Of a stretch of 64,000 nucleotides of DNA, positions 1 to 8,807 are shown piece after piece. The position numbers and the translations under genes were made by a program. Source of the stretch: Parvularcula sp. IMCC14364. GTDB taxonomy: Bacteria; Pseudomonadota; Alphaproteobacteria; Caulobacterales; Parvularculaceae. The stretch spans positions 1,810,001 to 1,874,000 of the forward strand of contig NZ_CP132334.1 of assembly GCF_030758415.1 (NCBI RefSeq), given 5' to 3'. The first letter of the stretch is position 1; the number at the start of each line of letters is the position of its first letter. The notes below the pieces were generated by a model that was given only the letters and a program-made list of their open reading frames with translations, made no database searches and was not told the DNA's origin.

Positions 1-726
1 CTCATCAATGGCACGGGAATCATTGGCGGCAAAAAACTCGAGAAGGTTCTGCAGCGCCATTTGGGCGATGTAATGATTGAGGACCTGCCAAGACCTTTCA
101 CCGCAGTAACCTCGGAGCTGGCAACCGGCCACGAAGCCTGGCTTCGCTCAGGCTCACTGGTGGAAGCGATACAGGCGGCCTATGCCCTGCCCGGTGTTTT
201 CCCGCCGCGCAAGATCATGGGCCGGTGGCTGATTGACGGCGCGCTGGTTAACCCACTCCCCGTCTCTGTTTGCCGCGCGATGGGCGCGCGCCTGGTCGTC
301 GCCGTTGGTCTGCATGCTGATGCTTTTGGCAGAGCTGCTGTTTCTCGGGCCGAACGCTATGACGATTTTGAGTTTGTCGAGGGGCATGGGTTGCGCGAAA
401 CGGGGCAGGATGAAGTTGGTAAGTCCGCAATGCTGCGGCAGCTCTTTGGCGGCGGTGAAAAAACACCAAGCATGGGCACCGTAATGCTTGCCTCACTGAA
501 TATCGTGATGGACCGGCTGACACGTTCGCGGTTGGCGGGTGACCCGGCAGATGTAAGCCTACTACCCAGCATAGGCCATATCGCGTTACTTGATTTTGAC
601 AAAGCGGATGAGCTGATTGAGCTTGGCGCGCAATGCGTTGACCATCAACTTCCCTTCATCAGGAATGCTTTATCCGTACTCGGCAAAAATGATGATCAGG
701 ATGTGAGCAACAGCCCCTCATCCTGA
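1..726 (+). CDS. Patatin-like phospholipase, C-terminal part (start lies before the window)
   Basis: The reading frame is open from base 1, so the start and the nucleophile elbow lie upstream and only 241 residues are visible. The visible part carries the second catalytic element of patatin/RssA-type serine hydrolases: a short aliphatic strand, then IDGALVNPLP, where the Asp completes the Ser-Asp dyad. The stretch AYALPGVFPP before it is the usual companion motif. Family members hydrolyse phospholipids or other acyl esters. A second patatin gene sits at 29.2-30.2 kb and shares the DGAL-NP-PV block. Substrate unknown. Confidence 0.85.
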   Translation, partial: LINGTGIIGGKKLEKVLQRHLGDVMIEDLPRPFTAVTSELATGHEAWLRSGSLVEAIQAAYALPGVFPPRKIMGRWLIDGALVNPLPVSVCRAMGARLVVAVGLHADAFGRAAVSRAERYDDFEFVEGHGLRETGQDEVGKSAMLRQLFGGGEKTPSMGTVMLASLNIVMDRLTRSRLAGDPADVSLLPSIGHIALLDFDKADELIELGAQCVDHQLPFIRNALSVLGKNDDQDVSNSPSS

Positions 727-733
727 AACATAT

Positions 734-1165
734 TCAGCCTGCGGCTATATATTGCTTGAGAGACTCGGCCTCCTCTTCAGCCAGTTCAATTTTGCGCTTA
801 ACAACATCACCGATGGAAACAATGCCGACCAGCTTGCCGTCTTCGACGACAGGCAAGTGACGGATGCGCCGTTTTGACATGATCTCCATGACATCCTGCA
901 GATCCGCGTCGCGGGTGCATGTGACGACATTCTTGGTCATATAATCATCAACAGCTGCTGTAAGGATACCCGGGCCTGAGCGCGACATATGCCGAACCAC
1001 ATCCCTCTCCGACAAAATACCACAGACACTACCATCGCCGTCTGTCACAACGACAGCCCCGATATTTTTCTCACCGAGAACACCTACGGCCTGCTCCATC
1101 GTTGCATGACGGTCTATCGCCTGCACGTCGTAACCCTTTTGATCCAGCATCTGGTGTATTTTCAT
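734..1165 (-). CDS. CBS-domain pair protein
   Basis: This 143-residue protein is essentially two CBS motifs in tandem (about residues 8-60 and 75-130). Both show the typical endings: GILSERDVVRH in the first and LPVVEDGKLVGIVSIGDVV in the second. Stand-alone CBS pairs usually bind adenine nucleotides or similar ligands and act as energy or redox sensors. There is no attached enzyme domain, so its partner is unknown. It converges on the patatin gene, 7 bp apart. The region upstream of its ATG holds a perfect 8-bp inverted repeat (1203-1229) that could be an operator or leader hairpin. Confidence 0.9.
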   Translation of the reverse strand: MKIHQMLDQKGYDVQAIDRHATMEQAVGVLGEKNIGAVVVTDGDGSVCGILSERDVVRHMSRSGPGILTAAVDDYMTKNVVTCTRDADLQDVMEIMSKRRIRHLPVVEDGKLVGIVSIGDVVKRKIELAEEEAESLKQYIAAG

Positions 1166-1202
1166 GCGTTTCTCTCGCTCTTATAATTGTAAGTGCGCGC
1201 GC

Positions 1203-1229
1203 ATGTGCGAAAGCTACAGGATCGCACAT
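1203..1229. promoter_or_regulatory. Inverted repeat upstream of the CBS gene
   Basis: ATGTGCGA (1203-1210) and TCGCACAT (1222-1229) are perfect 8-bp arms with an 11-base spacer. They lie about 40-65 bp before the CBS start codon on the minus strand. No T-run follows on either strand, so a terminator is unlikely. It could be an operator or a leader hairpin; no regulator can be named. Confidence 0.3.
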
Positions 1230-1281
1230 ACGCGACCACTTTATAACATTATTATGCGTCATAATTTCATTTTTGGCAAGA

Positions 1282-2049
1282 TCATCTGCGCGGCAGGGTT
1301 AACCGGTCGAAATATGACAACATTACCAAGCCAAACAAAAATCCAGAAATATGCGCCTCCCAGGCAACCTGCCCCGCAGGCGCTCCAAATAACAGGTAAT
1401 CTCCATAGGGCGTGAGCAGGAGGAGGTTTGATCCAATATACAAGGAACTGGCCAGCAACACTTTGGGGTCAATGATCGAAAGTGGTCTTCCCCTGCTTAT
1501 GCCCCCTGGCTGATAGCGCCTCAGACCCAGACGAATGGAGGCGCCCATGACAGCAGAAATTGCTCCCGATGCACCAATCAGAATAACTGCCTCCTGCGTA
1601 TTCATGAGTATATAGCACAGGCCTGAAAAAACAGACGCAGACAGAAAAAGTGCCATGAATACAAATGACCCTGTGATGCGTTCACTGAGCGAAAAATGCC
1701 TTGCCGCTCGAAACCGGACTGCCAATGGCTGGGCAAAGATATAAAACCAGAAACAGTTAACCAGAAGATGCACCACATCGGCATGCAGAAAAACATGCGT
1801 AAGGAAAGTAAGAAGAATTTCCTCACTGCTGAGCTGAACTGCCTGCACGCCCGTCACCTTAAGGGGCGACAAGGCAAACCTGTCCAGGATCGACACGGAC
1901 ACAGCCTCAGGCAGAAAAGCCAGAAATGCATATACAGCCACGAAAAGCAGCATAGGTATCATGACCACAGCAGAGGCCGGTCGCCATAAATTCGGGGCTG
2001 CCTGATCAATTTGCAACCCTGCGCGTTCTGATGGGCGGTCTGGCGTCAT
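1282..2049 (-). CDS. Rhomboid-family intramembrane serine protease
   Basis: This 255-residue polytopic membrane protein has all rhomboid hallmarks: HLLVN in the second conserved helix, the serine loop GASGA, and the last-helix motif AHISGFLFG that supplies the catalytic His. Rhomboids cleave transmembrane segments of substrate proteins inside the inner membrane. The long soluble N-terminus (about 25 residues) precedes the first helix. The frame extends upstream to a GTG at 2073, but the ATG at 2049 has a GGGACAG stretch at Shine-Dalgarno distance and was preferred. Substrate unknown. Confidence 0.9.
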   Translation of the reverse strand: MTPDRPSERAGLQIDQAAPNLWRPASAVVMIPMLLFVAVYAFLAFLPEAVSVSILDRFALSPLKVTGVQAVQLSSEEILLTFLTHVFLHADVVHLLVNCFWFYIFAQPLAVRFRAARHFSLSERITGSFVFMALFLSASVFSGLCYILMNTQEAVILIGASGAISAVMGASIRLGLRRYQPGGISRGRPLSIIDPKVLLASSLYIGSNLLLLTPYGDYLLFGAPAGQVAWEAHISGFLFGLVMLSYFDRLTLPRR

Positions 2050-2246
2050 AAATTCTGTCCCTGTCCGGAACACTTATGCAGGCAAAATCTTTGGCACGAA
2101 ATGTGAAACCTGTTCCATTCAGGGACTATATTGCCAGCCATGAATTATTTTCCCCGAACTGCGTCAAAATGACGCTGCAGCAAACATTTATTCACCAACT
2201 AATTGTAACAAGACTGGACAGGTTCGTGCAATAGCCAGGAAAGAAC

Positions 2247-2843
2247 ATGTACAGCGAGATTGCTGACACTGTTGAGACGCCCAGTGATGGACATGACAAA
2301 CGTCGTCATCGCCGCATAGACCTGCCTTTGCCGGTACGCTTCATGCTGCCTGACGGCGCAGAGCACCAAGGGCGAACCATAAACATCTCAGCGGGCGGCG
2401 CCTTGATTGAAACAGGCGGCGTACCGGCCCGAGAAGGCAGTCCTCTCCTGATGTATATCGGGCAACTGGGGCGCATAGAAGGTAAGGTCATTCGGGTTGA
2501 TGAGGCGCGTTTTGCCGTCGCTTTTGATGCGAAACGTCAACGCTTGCGCCGGGTAGCAGATACACTTGTGTGGCTGCACAACAATACGGGGCAAAATCTT
2601 AACCGCCGTCAGGCCCAACGCATACAGCGGGATAAGCCAGCACTAGCAAGGTTCGACAATGGTCAGGAAGCTCCCTGCCTGGTCCTGGATATTTCCATTA
2701 CCGGCGCTTCCATCAAAGTTTCCCCACTGCCAGAAATCGGTACACAGATCGGCATCGGCAAAATGCTGGGACGCGTCGTGCGCCATCACCCGGAAGGTGT
2801 CGGGGTCGAATTCATTCAAAAATCCACTCACAAAAATCGGTAG
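2247..2843 (+). CDS. Tandem PilZ-domain protein
   Basis: The 198-residue cytoplasmic protein contains two PilZ-like units. The first (about residues 18-95) has the arginine-rich RRHRR start and NISAGG; the second (about 125-195) has QRIQR followed by DISITGASI. These RxxxR and (D/N)xSxxG signatures are the c-di-GMP contact sites of PilZ domains, so the protein probably reads c-di-GMP. No effector domain is attached. It is followed 6 bp later by the GYF_2 gene, so the two are likely co-transcribed and may act together. A 6-bp inverted repeat (GCGTCA-AAA-TGACGC, 2161-2175) lies in its upstream region. Confidence 0.85.
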   Translation: MYSEIADTVETPSDGHDKRRHRRIDLPLPVRFMLPDGAEHQGRTINISAGGALIETGGVPAREGSPLLMYIGQLGRIEGKVIRVDEARFAVAFDAKRQRLRRVADTLVWLHNNTGQNLNRRQAQRIQRDKPALARFDNGQEAPCLVLDISITGASIKVSPLPEIGTQIGIGKMLGRVVRHHPEGVGVEFIQKSTHKNR

Positions 2844-2849
2844 GAAATC

Positions 2850-3392
2850 ATGCTCTCAACAGATAACTGGTGCCTAAAAGTCGAAGAACGGATCTATGGT
2901 CCTTATACAACGAAGCAACTTGAAACCTTTGCAAGCGAAGGGCGCTTAAGCCCGCAATCCCAGATTGCACCGGCTGGCGGGAAAGTCTGGCGTGCCGCCC
3001 ATCAATACCCAACGATTGCTGAGTTACTTTCAGGCGAAAAATCAAAGTCTCAAAAAAACTTCGGACGCAGCAACCTACGCACCCAACAATCTTCTTTACC
3101 AGACGGGGCCATTTCCAATTTCATCGTCATCTTTGACGTATTGAGTGGTGCAGCAACACGCCTTGAGCATATTATCAGAAATCTGGGCCCTGCCTTTCGC
3201 CTGACTGATAATGTCTGGGCGGTGATGTCTGAACAGAGCATAGTCGGCATCAAAAATACGCTGGCCCCTCACCTGCAGGTTCGCGAACCTGTATTTGTGA
3301 TTGATACCAAGCGAGGCCGCAGTGACTGGCAGAATTTTACTCCAGAAATGCACAGTAAGCTGACAAAGTCATGGATCAATAAAGTTGCCTGA
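2850..3392 (+). CDS. GYF_2 domain protein with a Cas2/SinR-like C-terminal half
   Basis: Residues 5-60 match the GYF_2 (DUF4339) pattern: W near the start, then YGPYT, a central hydrophobic core and a late W. GYF_2 domains are thought to bind proline-rich peptides. The second half (about 90-178) reads like the ferredoxin-fold SinR/Cas2-like family: a first strand NFIVIFDVLSG, then a helix, then VWAV with a Ser-Glu-Gln turn, a long helix and a strand FVIDT. This second assignment is by pattern only. No catalytic residues can be claimed. Start ATG has TAGGAAATC in front and lies 6 bp after the PilZ stop. Confidence 0.65.
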   Translation: MLSTDNWCLKVEERIYGPYTTKQLETFASEGRLSPQSQIAPAGGKVWRAAHQYPTIAELLSGEKSKSQKNFGRSNLRTQQSSLPDGAISNFIVIFDVLSGAATRLEHIIRNLGPAFRLTDNVWAVMSEQSIVGIKNTLAPHLQVREPVFVIDTKRGRSDWQNFTPEMHSKLTKSWINKVA

Positions 3393-3705
3393 TCCAGGCC
3401 CAAAGTCTGGCGATTAAGCATTCGTTAGCAAGCAAGAAACTTTTATGACGGCACAGAATTCTGTCGCCAACCATGGCGATCGAGTCTATCATTGAATATA
3501 GAAAGTGATTCGTTTTCAGGATTTGATTTGATCACCTGCGAAAAAACTTACACTCTAATTCAGGAAGCAAAATTGCTTCCACCAGCATCGACACTCCAAT
3601 TTTCAAACGCATATTTTCATCATTGTAACGATGAAATGACGCAGTCGTTCTGCCTGCGTCATTATGCATTCAGCTTTCCCCGCATAGCCACAAAGGAGTC
3701 CTGTC
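3393..3705 (+). promoter_or_regulatory. phoH upstream region with three hairpins
   Basis: No convincing gene lies here. The region is AT-rich and ends in a strong ribosome-binding site (AAAGGAGTC) for phoH. Three perfect stems follow one another: GGAAGCAA/TTGCTTCC (3563-3580), TTTCATC/GATGAAA (3615-3636) and AATGACGCAG/CTGCGTCATT (3635-3663). None is followed by a T-run. The last two touch end to end and share two bases, so they compete slightly. The region probably forms a structured 5' leader or small RNA. No known riboswitch was recognised. Confidence 0.45.
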
Positions 3706-4503
3706 ATGGCAAAACGCGCAACCCGGAAATCAGCAAAACGTCTCGCACGCGAGACATTTGAGTCTGGCGATTATAATGGCGGTAACATACATCCGCTTTT
3801 TAACGCTGATGAGTGGTCTCCTGTCGAAGAAAGTTACGGGAAAAAGCGTGGACCGGAAAAGCACGAACAACGCGACCAGAAATATCGCAAAAACATCAAG
3901 GCACAGAATGAATCACAACAGCAATTCATGGATGCGCTCGATGATCACTCTCTGGTCATCGCCTCCGGACCAGCGGGCACCGGCAAGACATATGTTGCGG
4001 TCGCAAAGGCCGTTGAAGCCCTTGAACAAGGACATGTAAGCCGAATCGTTCTCTCGCGACCAGCCGTTGAGGCCGGAGAGAGCCTGGGTTTTCTGCCCGG
4101 AGATATGGAAGAAAAACTCTCCCCTTATCTGCGGCCACTTTTTGATGCGCTGAGTGACCGCCTCTCCACAAAACGGCTGAAGACTTTGATGGCCGAAAAC
4201 ATTATCGAGATTGCCCCCATCGCCTATATGCGCGGGCGTACACTGAATAATGCCTATGTTGTGATTGATGAGGCCCAAAACTGCACATATGTCCAGTTGA
4301 AGATGTTGCTCACCAGACTTGGCTGGCATTCCACAATGGTGATTACAGGTGACCCACAGCAATCCGATCTCTTACCCGGCATCTCCGGACTTGATGATAT
4401 TGCCACCAAGCTCGACCAGCTTGACAATGTAAAAGTCATTAATTTCAAGGATAAGGATGTTGTCAGGCATCCACTGGTGGCCGAAATGCTTGGCGTGCTC
4501 TAG
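3706..4503 (+). CDS. phoH: PhoH-family ATPase
   Basis: This 265-residue protein is a RecD-like P-loop ATPase. Walker A is GPAGTGKT (residues 88-95), Walker B is VVIDEAQN, and the family motif TGDPQQSD follows. PhoH proteins bind ATP and are linked to RNA metabolism and phosphate starvation, but their exact role is unsettled. The N-terminal 70 residues are basic and charged, as in E. coli PhoH rather than the YbeZ form, which sits next to ybeY. The gene stands alone. A hairpin CGGTCAGC/GCTGACCG (4518-4544) follows the stop but lacks a T-tract. Confidence 0.9.
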   Translation: MAKRATRKSAKRLARETFESGDYNGGNIHPLFNADEWSPVEESYGKKRGPEKHEQRDQKYRKNIKAQNESQQQFMDALDDHSLVIASGPAGTGKTYVAVAKAVEALEQGHVSRIVLSRPAVEAGESLGFLPGDMEEKLSPYLRPLFDALSDRLSTKRLKTLMAENIIEIAPIAYMRGRTLNNAYVVIDEAQNCTYVQLKMLLTRLGWHSTMVITGDPQQSDLLPGISGLDDIATKLDQLDNVKVINFKDKDVVRHPLVAEMLGVL

Positions 4504-4632
4504 GCACCACCATAGTACGGTCAGCGGGCGTGACCTGCTGACCGGAAGGTTGACACATTTGGCCTTTCACCTGCTCTGCCGGGTATGATAAAGATGCACA
4601 TCACCTATCCTGCCCCTTAGAGGAGTGACGGC

Positions 4633-5394
4633 ATGAGCAACGGCTATGGCTTTGGCGGCGAAGAGATTCGCGAAGAATCAAGCTGGCGCTATCCGCTTGG
4701 GATTTTTGTGGCCACGCTGCTGCTCTGTGCGGTTTTCCTGTACCATTATGTCGGTCCCAGTGTTGATGACCTGCAAGGGTCGACCCCTAATCCGACAATC
4801 AGCGAAGAGCGGGTCAGGATTACCGTAGGCGACAGGATTTTCTTTGTGCCCGCCAATCATACGATCTACCCAAAAGACAGGCGGGAAAAAGTCACCGAAG
4901 ACCTTCACCTATACGCCATCTGGCCAACGATGAATGGCTATACGCCGGCGCGGCGTCAGGATTTTACCGAAGATAAGCCAGGCAGTCGGCGTATTGATGT
5001 GCAGATCAGACGGCGCGACTCTGTCTTTTCCGAGCAGCAACGCTTGGAGCAGCTCTATCTGCCTCATGTCGTGGATAAGTCAGGGCAGCCAGGCGATTAT
5101 CAACTGACCCAGTTCACCTTCAAGGAAGCACGCGCCAATGCGCCAACCAATGGCTATGCCGGCAAGGACATGTATATTGGTGAAGCTGCAGACAGTGAGT
5201 TGCTGGTTTTGTTCTGTTACAAGGATCAGCCCGACCGAACGATCCCGACTCAATGTTATCGACGCCTGGATTTTAGTGAAAACGTTTCCATACGCTATGC
5301 TTTTGATCGGGCATACCTGCCGGATTGGCGCGAAATCGATACGCAGGTGCGCCGTTTTATCATGACCCTGACGGACGCGGCTGGTACTTCTTAA
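4633..5394 (+). CDS. Membrane-anchored protein of unknown function
   Basis: The protein has 253 residues, with one transmembrane helix at about residues 20-42 after a short acidic N-terminus and a long extracytoplasmic domain. The domain starts with a segment reading RITVGDRIFFVPANHTIYP and is rich in Arg, Asp and Tyr. It contains two Cys residues late (in FCYKDQ and TQCYRR) that could form a disulfide. No enzyme motif was recognised. Start ATG follows AGAGGAGTGAC. It converges on the membrane-protein gene at 5407. Confidence 0.75.
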   Translation: MSNGYGFGGEEIREESSWRYPLGIFVATLLLCAVFLYHYVGPSVDDLQGSTPNPTISEERVRITVGDRIFFVPANHTIYPKDRREKVTEDLHLYAIWPTMNGYTPARRQDFTEDKPGSRRIDVQIRRRDSVFSEQQRLEQLYLPHVVDKSGQPGDYQLTQFTFKEARANAPTNGYAGKDMYIGEAADSELLVLFCYKDQPDRTIPTQCYRRLDFSENVSIRYAFDRAYLPDWREIDTQVRRFIMTLTDAAGTS

Positions 5395-5406
5395 AAGTAC
5401 ACGCGT

Positions 5407-6885
5407 TCAGAACCTGGCTTTCAGTCCCGCTATCACACTCATAGCGGCTGGTAACAGCAACACTGAAAGCAATAACTGAAAGCTGAAACGCTGGCTGACA
5501 TACAGCATGTCCGTCGCGAGGCTTTCAGACAGTAATCCCAGTGAGACGAAAAACAGCAGGCACCCCAGTGCGCCGAGCATGACCGGTGCCGCTGCGCGCG
5601 CAAAAGTGCTGGTGATCTGGTACCTTTGAATATGCCGGTTGTGCAGAATATCGGCCCATTGCCGCGCCACACTGACCAGCAACAGCAAGACCAGAAAGCG
5701 CGGCACGATATCCTGAAGCGCACTGGCCTGACCGTCAGAAGAGCTCATCACCGTCATCATACCAGCGGTCATGAAATCTCCCAGCATGAAAGTGAGTGCA
5801 ACGACGACCCCCATACGCAAGGATGCATAGGATATGGCGGATAACAGGAAAATGAGACTGTAGAAAACGGCGAGCACCATGACAGCAGACAATTGGAGCC
5901 CCATAGCTGTTCCTATCAGGCGCTCGGCGGGTGTCTCGACCAGCACGGCTGCACTCAGGATCAACGCAATGGCAAGGCCCGCTGCCAGTACGGAGGGTTT
6001 GGCGGGCCTCAGCAACTCCCGAAACAGGTTTCTCGCTCTATCCTGTACACCTTGCCAGCCCCGCAATTTCCAGTCTGCCTGACCTTTCAGAGAAAAAGCT
6101 GTGGCGACAAATGTCAGCGCAGGCAGACAGATCAGCAGCATCACACTGACGATGAGCCACATTTTATCGAAGAGGCTGTCGGATGTGTCAGAGGAGAGAT
6201 AAACAGCCGCAAAAAGCCCGATAACCAGCACACCGAACACAAGGTCTCGAGTCAGGTTGTTGAATGACAGCGCAACAGCAAGACGGCTTCCAATGCCATA
6301 TTCGCTTTCACGACTGACAAGCCCGGCCGTGAACCCCATGCCCGCAATGACGGACACTGCAATGGCAAGAGAAAGAAGCAGGAGCAGGTCGTCATTCACA
6401 CCCGCCCCCGTTCGCGTAACCCAAGCGGTGACCGTCAATACACCGATAAGGCTGCATGGCACCGCCAATAGACCTGCCACAGGAAAAACCCGTCCGGTCA
6501 ACGGACTTATCTGTATGAGCACTGCAACAGCCACACCCATAAAGAGCAAGAGCCCGACTTGCGCCTGCGTCAGGCCCTGCCCCTCGCCGCCGGATCCAAA
6601 AACGGCCAGAATCGATGCTGCGATAAGGAGGCCAAATGACAGCATGGCGCGCGGCCACGCGCCATTTGGCGCGACGGCTGGCACGATACACAGTATCGAA
6701 ACAATTAAAGAGGCCGCCCCCAGTAAAGACAACTGGGCAATCGCCTGTTCCTTGACCTGCGGTGACAGCAGTGAGCCATTATTGAATCCAACAAGCGCCA
6801 GGGCCCCTAACAGTATCAGCAATGTCAGAAGCGGTCTCCTGACCACGAAAAGGCCCGGCTGACCTATATGGGCGTGGATTGCCAT
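5407..6885 (-). CDS. Polytopic membrane protein of unknown function
   Basis: This 492-residue protein is almost entirely hydrophobic, with roughly 12-14 predicted membrane helices. One longer charged cytoplasmic loop lies near the middle (KLRGWQGVQDRARNLFREL). No transporter signature was recognised, so neither substrate nor direction can be given. The start ATG follows GGGAGAAT. It begins 11 bp after the stop of the DUF3126 gene, so the two form an operon. Confidence 0.75.
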   Translation of the reverse strand: MAIHAHIGQPGLFVVRRPLLTLLILLGALALVGFNNGSLLSPQVKEQAIAQLSLLGAASLIVSILCIVPAVAPNGAWPRAMLSFGLLIAASILAVFGSGGEGQGLTQAQVGLLLFMGVAVAVLIQISPLTGRVFPVAGLLAVPCSLIGVLTVTAWVTRTGAGVNDDLLLLLSLAIAVSVIAGMGFTAGLVSRESEYGIGSRLAVALSFNNLTRDLVFGVLVIGLFAAVYLSSDTSDSLFDKMWLIVSVMLLICLPALTFVATAFSLKGQADWKLRGWQGVQDRARNLFRELLRPAKPSVLAAGLAIALILSAAVLVETPAERLIGTAMGLQLSAVMVLAVFYSLIFLLSAISYASLRMGVVVALTFMLGDFMTAGMMTVMSSSDGQASALQDIVPRFLVLLLLVSVARQWADILHNRHIQRYQITSTFARAAAPVMLGALGCLLFFVSLGLLSESLATDMLYVSQRFSFQLLLSVLLLPAAMSVIAGLKARF

Positions 6886-6896
6886 ATTCTCCCTAC

Positions 6897-7121
6897 TCAG
6901 GCGCTGCCAGCTTCAGGCAGATCGAATTCCAGGATCGCCATATTGAAATCGTAAGAGACTTCTCCCTCATCTTCATCGCGAAACAGAACCCCAATGAATT
7001 CATCAGCAATATAAACCTCGGCTGAGTCGTCTTTGTTCGTGCGCGGGCGCACTTCGAGGGCCTGATCATTGAAGCGGTCACGAAGGTAAAGTTGCAGGCG
7101 GGCAATTTCTATGAGATTCAT
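6897..7121 (-). CDS. DUF3126 family small protein
   Basis: The 74-residue acidic protein matches the alphaproteobacterial DUF3126 family along its whole length: a first helix ending RLQLYLRDRF, then strands around EVYIADEFIGVLFRDEDEGEVSYDF. It has no signal peptide or membrane helix. Function is unknown. The start has AGGAG 7 bases upstream. It shares a divergent upstream region with the PCu(A)C gene and is probably co-transcribed with the membrane protein behind it. Confidence 0.85.
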   Translation of the reverse strand: MNLIEIARLQLYLRDRFNDQALEVRPRTNKDDSAEVYIADEFIGVLFRDEDEGEVSYDFNMAILEFDLPEAGSA

Positions 7122-7218
7122 GAAGTTCTCCTGAGATATCTCTGGACCAGCTTTGATCTAGTCGTTATCCGGATTCGCGACGTTTAGCTGATCGATTTGT
7201 GAAAAGGATAGGCCTGAT

Positions 7219-7728
7219 ATGACGAGCCCAAGAGGATTTGCCAAGCTGTTCACTGCAATTGCTGCAACGCTATTCCTGACTGCGTGCGGAAATCATGCCG
7301 GTCACCAGATGCAGACAGGGGCGGAAGTCATCTCCGGTGACCTGAAGATCAGCAGCGGTTGGGCACGTGCTGTCGAGGCCCCCGCCAAAACCAGCGCCGT
7401 TTATATGAAGATCAGCAACGATGGTGCGACAGCCGATAAACTGCTTTCCGTCAGCTCTGACGTAGCTGAAGTCAGTGAGGTTCACCAGTCGCTCGAAGAA
7501 GATGGCGTGGCCATGATGCGGCGCGTCCGGGGGCTTGAAATTCCGGCTGGTGGCATGGTCTCGCTGGAGCCGGGTAGCTATCACGTGATGCTGATCAATG
7601 TGAAAGGCGATATCCCGGAAGACTCAACCGTTCCCCTGTTACTGACTTTTGAAAATGCGGGCGAGGTTTCAGTTGAAGCGGTGGCGCGTAAAACGGATGG
7701 TGGACATGGCCATCATGCAGGTCACTGA
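7219..7728 (+). CDS. PCu(A)C-type periplasmic copper chaperone lipoprotein
   Basis: The 169-residue protein has a lipoprotein signal (hydrophobic core, then LTAC with Cys23), so it should be anchored in the periplasm. The PCu(A)C fold follows with the copper-binding residues in place: VHQS, later AMM, and HVML, giving the family's His/Met ligand set. PCu(A)C proteins carry Cu(I) to cytochrome oxidase. Both ends have extra histidines (NHAGHQM after the lipid Cys; a GGHGHHAGH tail), probably extra metal ligands. No SCO or cox gene lies nearby. Confidence 0.9.
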   Translation: MTSPRGFAKLFTAIAATLFLTACGNHAGHQMQTGAEVISGDLKISSGWARAVEAPAKTSAVYMKISNDGATADKLLSVSSDVAEVSEVHQSLEEDGVAMMRRVRGLEIPAGGMVSLEPGSYHVMLINVKGDIPEDSTVPLLLTFENAGEVSVEAVARKTDGGHGHHAGH

Positions 7729-7742
7729 AACTCTCTCAAAAA

Positions 7743-8675
7743 TCAGGCATCCGGTAATGGGATGAACTCCTGATCATCACCTGGGGGCAGTGAGAACAGC
7801 CCCTCCCCCCATTTACCCTGCTTCCATTCCTCTTTGGCCTGCTCGATTTTCTCCTGTGAAGACGAAACCAGATTCCACCAGATAAACCGTGGCCCCTCCA
7901 GCGCTGCACCACCAAACAGCATGACCCGTGCACCGTGCGCCCCGGCTTTGATACTGAGCCGGTCCCCGGGGCGATAAATCAACATCTTGCCTTCACCAAA
8001 TATATCACCGGCAGATTGCACCTCACCTTCAACAACATAAACGCCCCGCTCTTCATGGTTGTCCGGCAGGGGCAACTGCGCGCCAGCTTCAAGACAGGCG
8101 TCCAGATAAAAAACATCAGACTGTGTATTAACTGGCGCCTTCTCACCATATGCGTCACCAAGAATGAGGCGCAGCTTCTTGCCCTCAGCTTCGAGTGTTG
8201 GCAATTCATCCTTACTGTGATGATAGAAGGCGGGTGCCATGTCCTCTCTGTCCTGGGGCAAGGCCAACCAGGTTTGAATACCGGAAAGTGGCGCAGAGTC
8301 TGCCGCGCGAAAATCATCCGGGGAGCGCTCTGAATGGGTAATCCCCTTGCCGGCAATCATCCAGTTGACCGCCCCCGGTTCAATATCCAGCGCAGACCCA
8401 AGCGAGTCCTTATGATGGATTTTACCTTCAAAAAGATATGTCACCGTACCCAAACCAATATGCGGGTGTGGTCGAACATCAATACCTTTACCAGCGGCAA
8501 AAGACGCAGGTCCCATCTGGTCGAAAAAGATGAACGGGCCGACCATGCGGCGTTTGGCATATGGCAGCGCGCGGCGCACTTCAAAGCCGCCGATATCTCT
8601 GGCACGGGGCGCAATGACGATATCAAGGCTGGCCGGGTCCTGATGATGATCTGATGTCACAGTCAGCTGGGTCAT
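7743..8675 (-). CDS. Pirin family protein
   Basis: This is a two-cupin protein of 310 residues. The N-terminal cupin contains GPFIFFDQMGP, then RPHPHIGLGTVTYLFEG with the iron-ligand histidines, then the pirin motif GAVNWMIAGKGITHSER. The C-terminal cupin includes ERGVYVVEGEV. Bacterial pirins are non-haem iron proteins with redox, quercetinase or regulatory roles. The frame is open farther upstream, but the ATG at 8675 has AGGAGAGATC directly before it and begins at the conserved N-terminus. Confidence 0.9.
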   Translation of the reverse strand: MTQLTVTSDHHQDPASLDIVIAPRARDIGGFEVRRALPYAKRRMVGPFIFFDQMGPASFAAGKGIDVRPHPHIGLGTVTYLFEGKIHHKDSLGSALDIEPGAVNWMIAGKGITHSERSPDDFRAADSAPLSGIQTWLALPQDREDMAPAFYHHSKDELPTLEAEGKKLRLILGDAYGEKAPVNTQSDVFYLDACLEAGAQLPLPDNHEERGVYVVEGEVQSAGDIFGEGKMLIYRPGDRLSIKAGAHGARVMLFGGAALEGPRFIWWNLVSSSQEKIEQAKEEWKQGKWGEGLFSLPPGDDQEFIPLPDA

Positions 8676-8807
8676 ATGATCTCTCCTGTAGAAACCATAA
8701 TAGCGACATCTTGCACCCTGATCCAGAAGCTGGCCAGCAAATGACTTTTGCACAAACTGCAAGAGCGACAGAATGGCAACTGATTGCCACCTGCGGGTAT
8801 GGGCGCA

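Noticed and set aside
3492-3761. Open frame of 89 codons before phoH
   Set aside because: It runs into phoH in another frame, covers the three leader hairpins, has no Shine-Dalgarno site and no recognisable motif.
4518-4544. Hairpin after phoH as terminator
   Set aside because: The 8-bp stem is perfect, but no T-run follows on either strand within normal distance.
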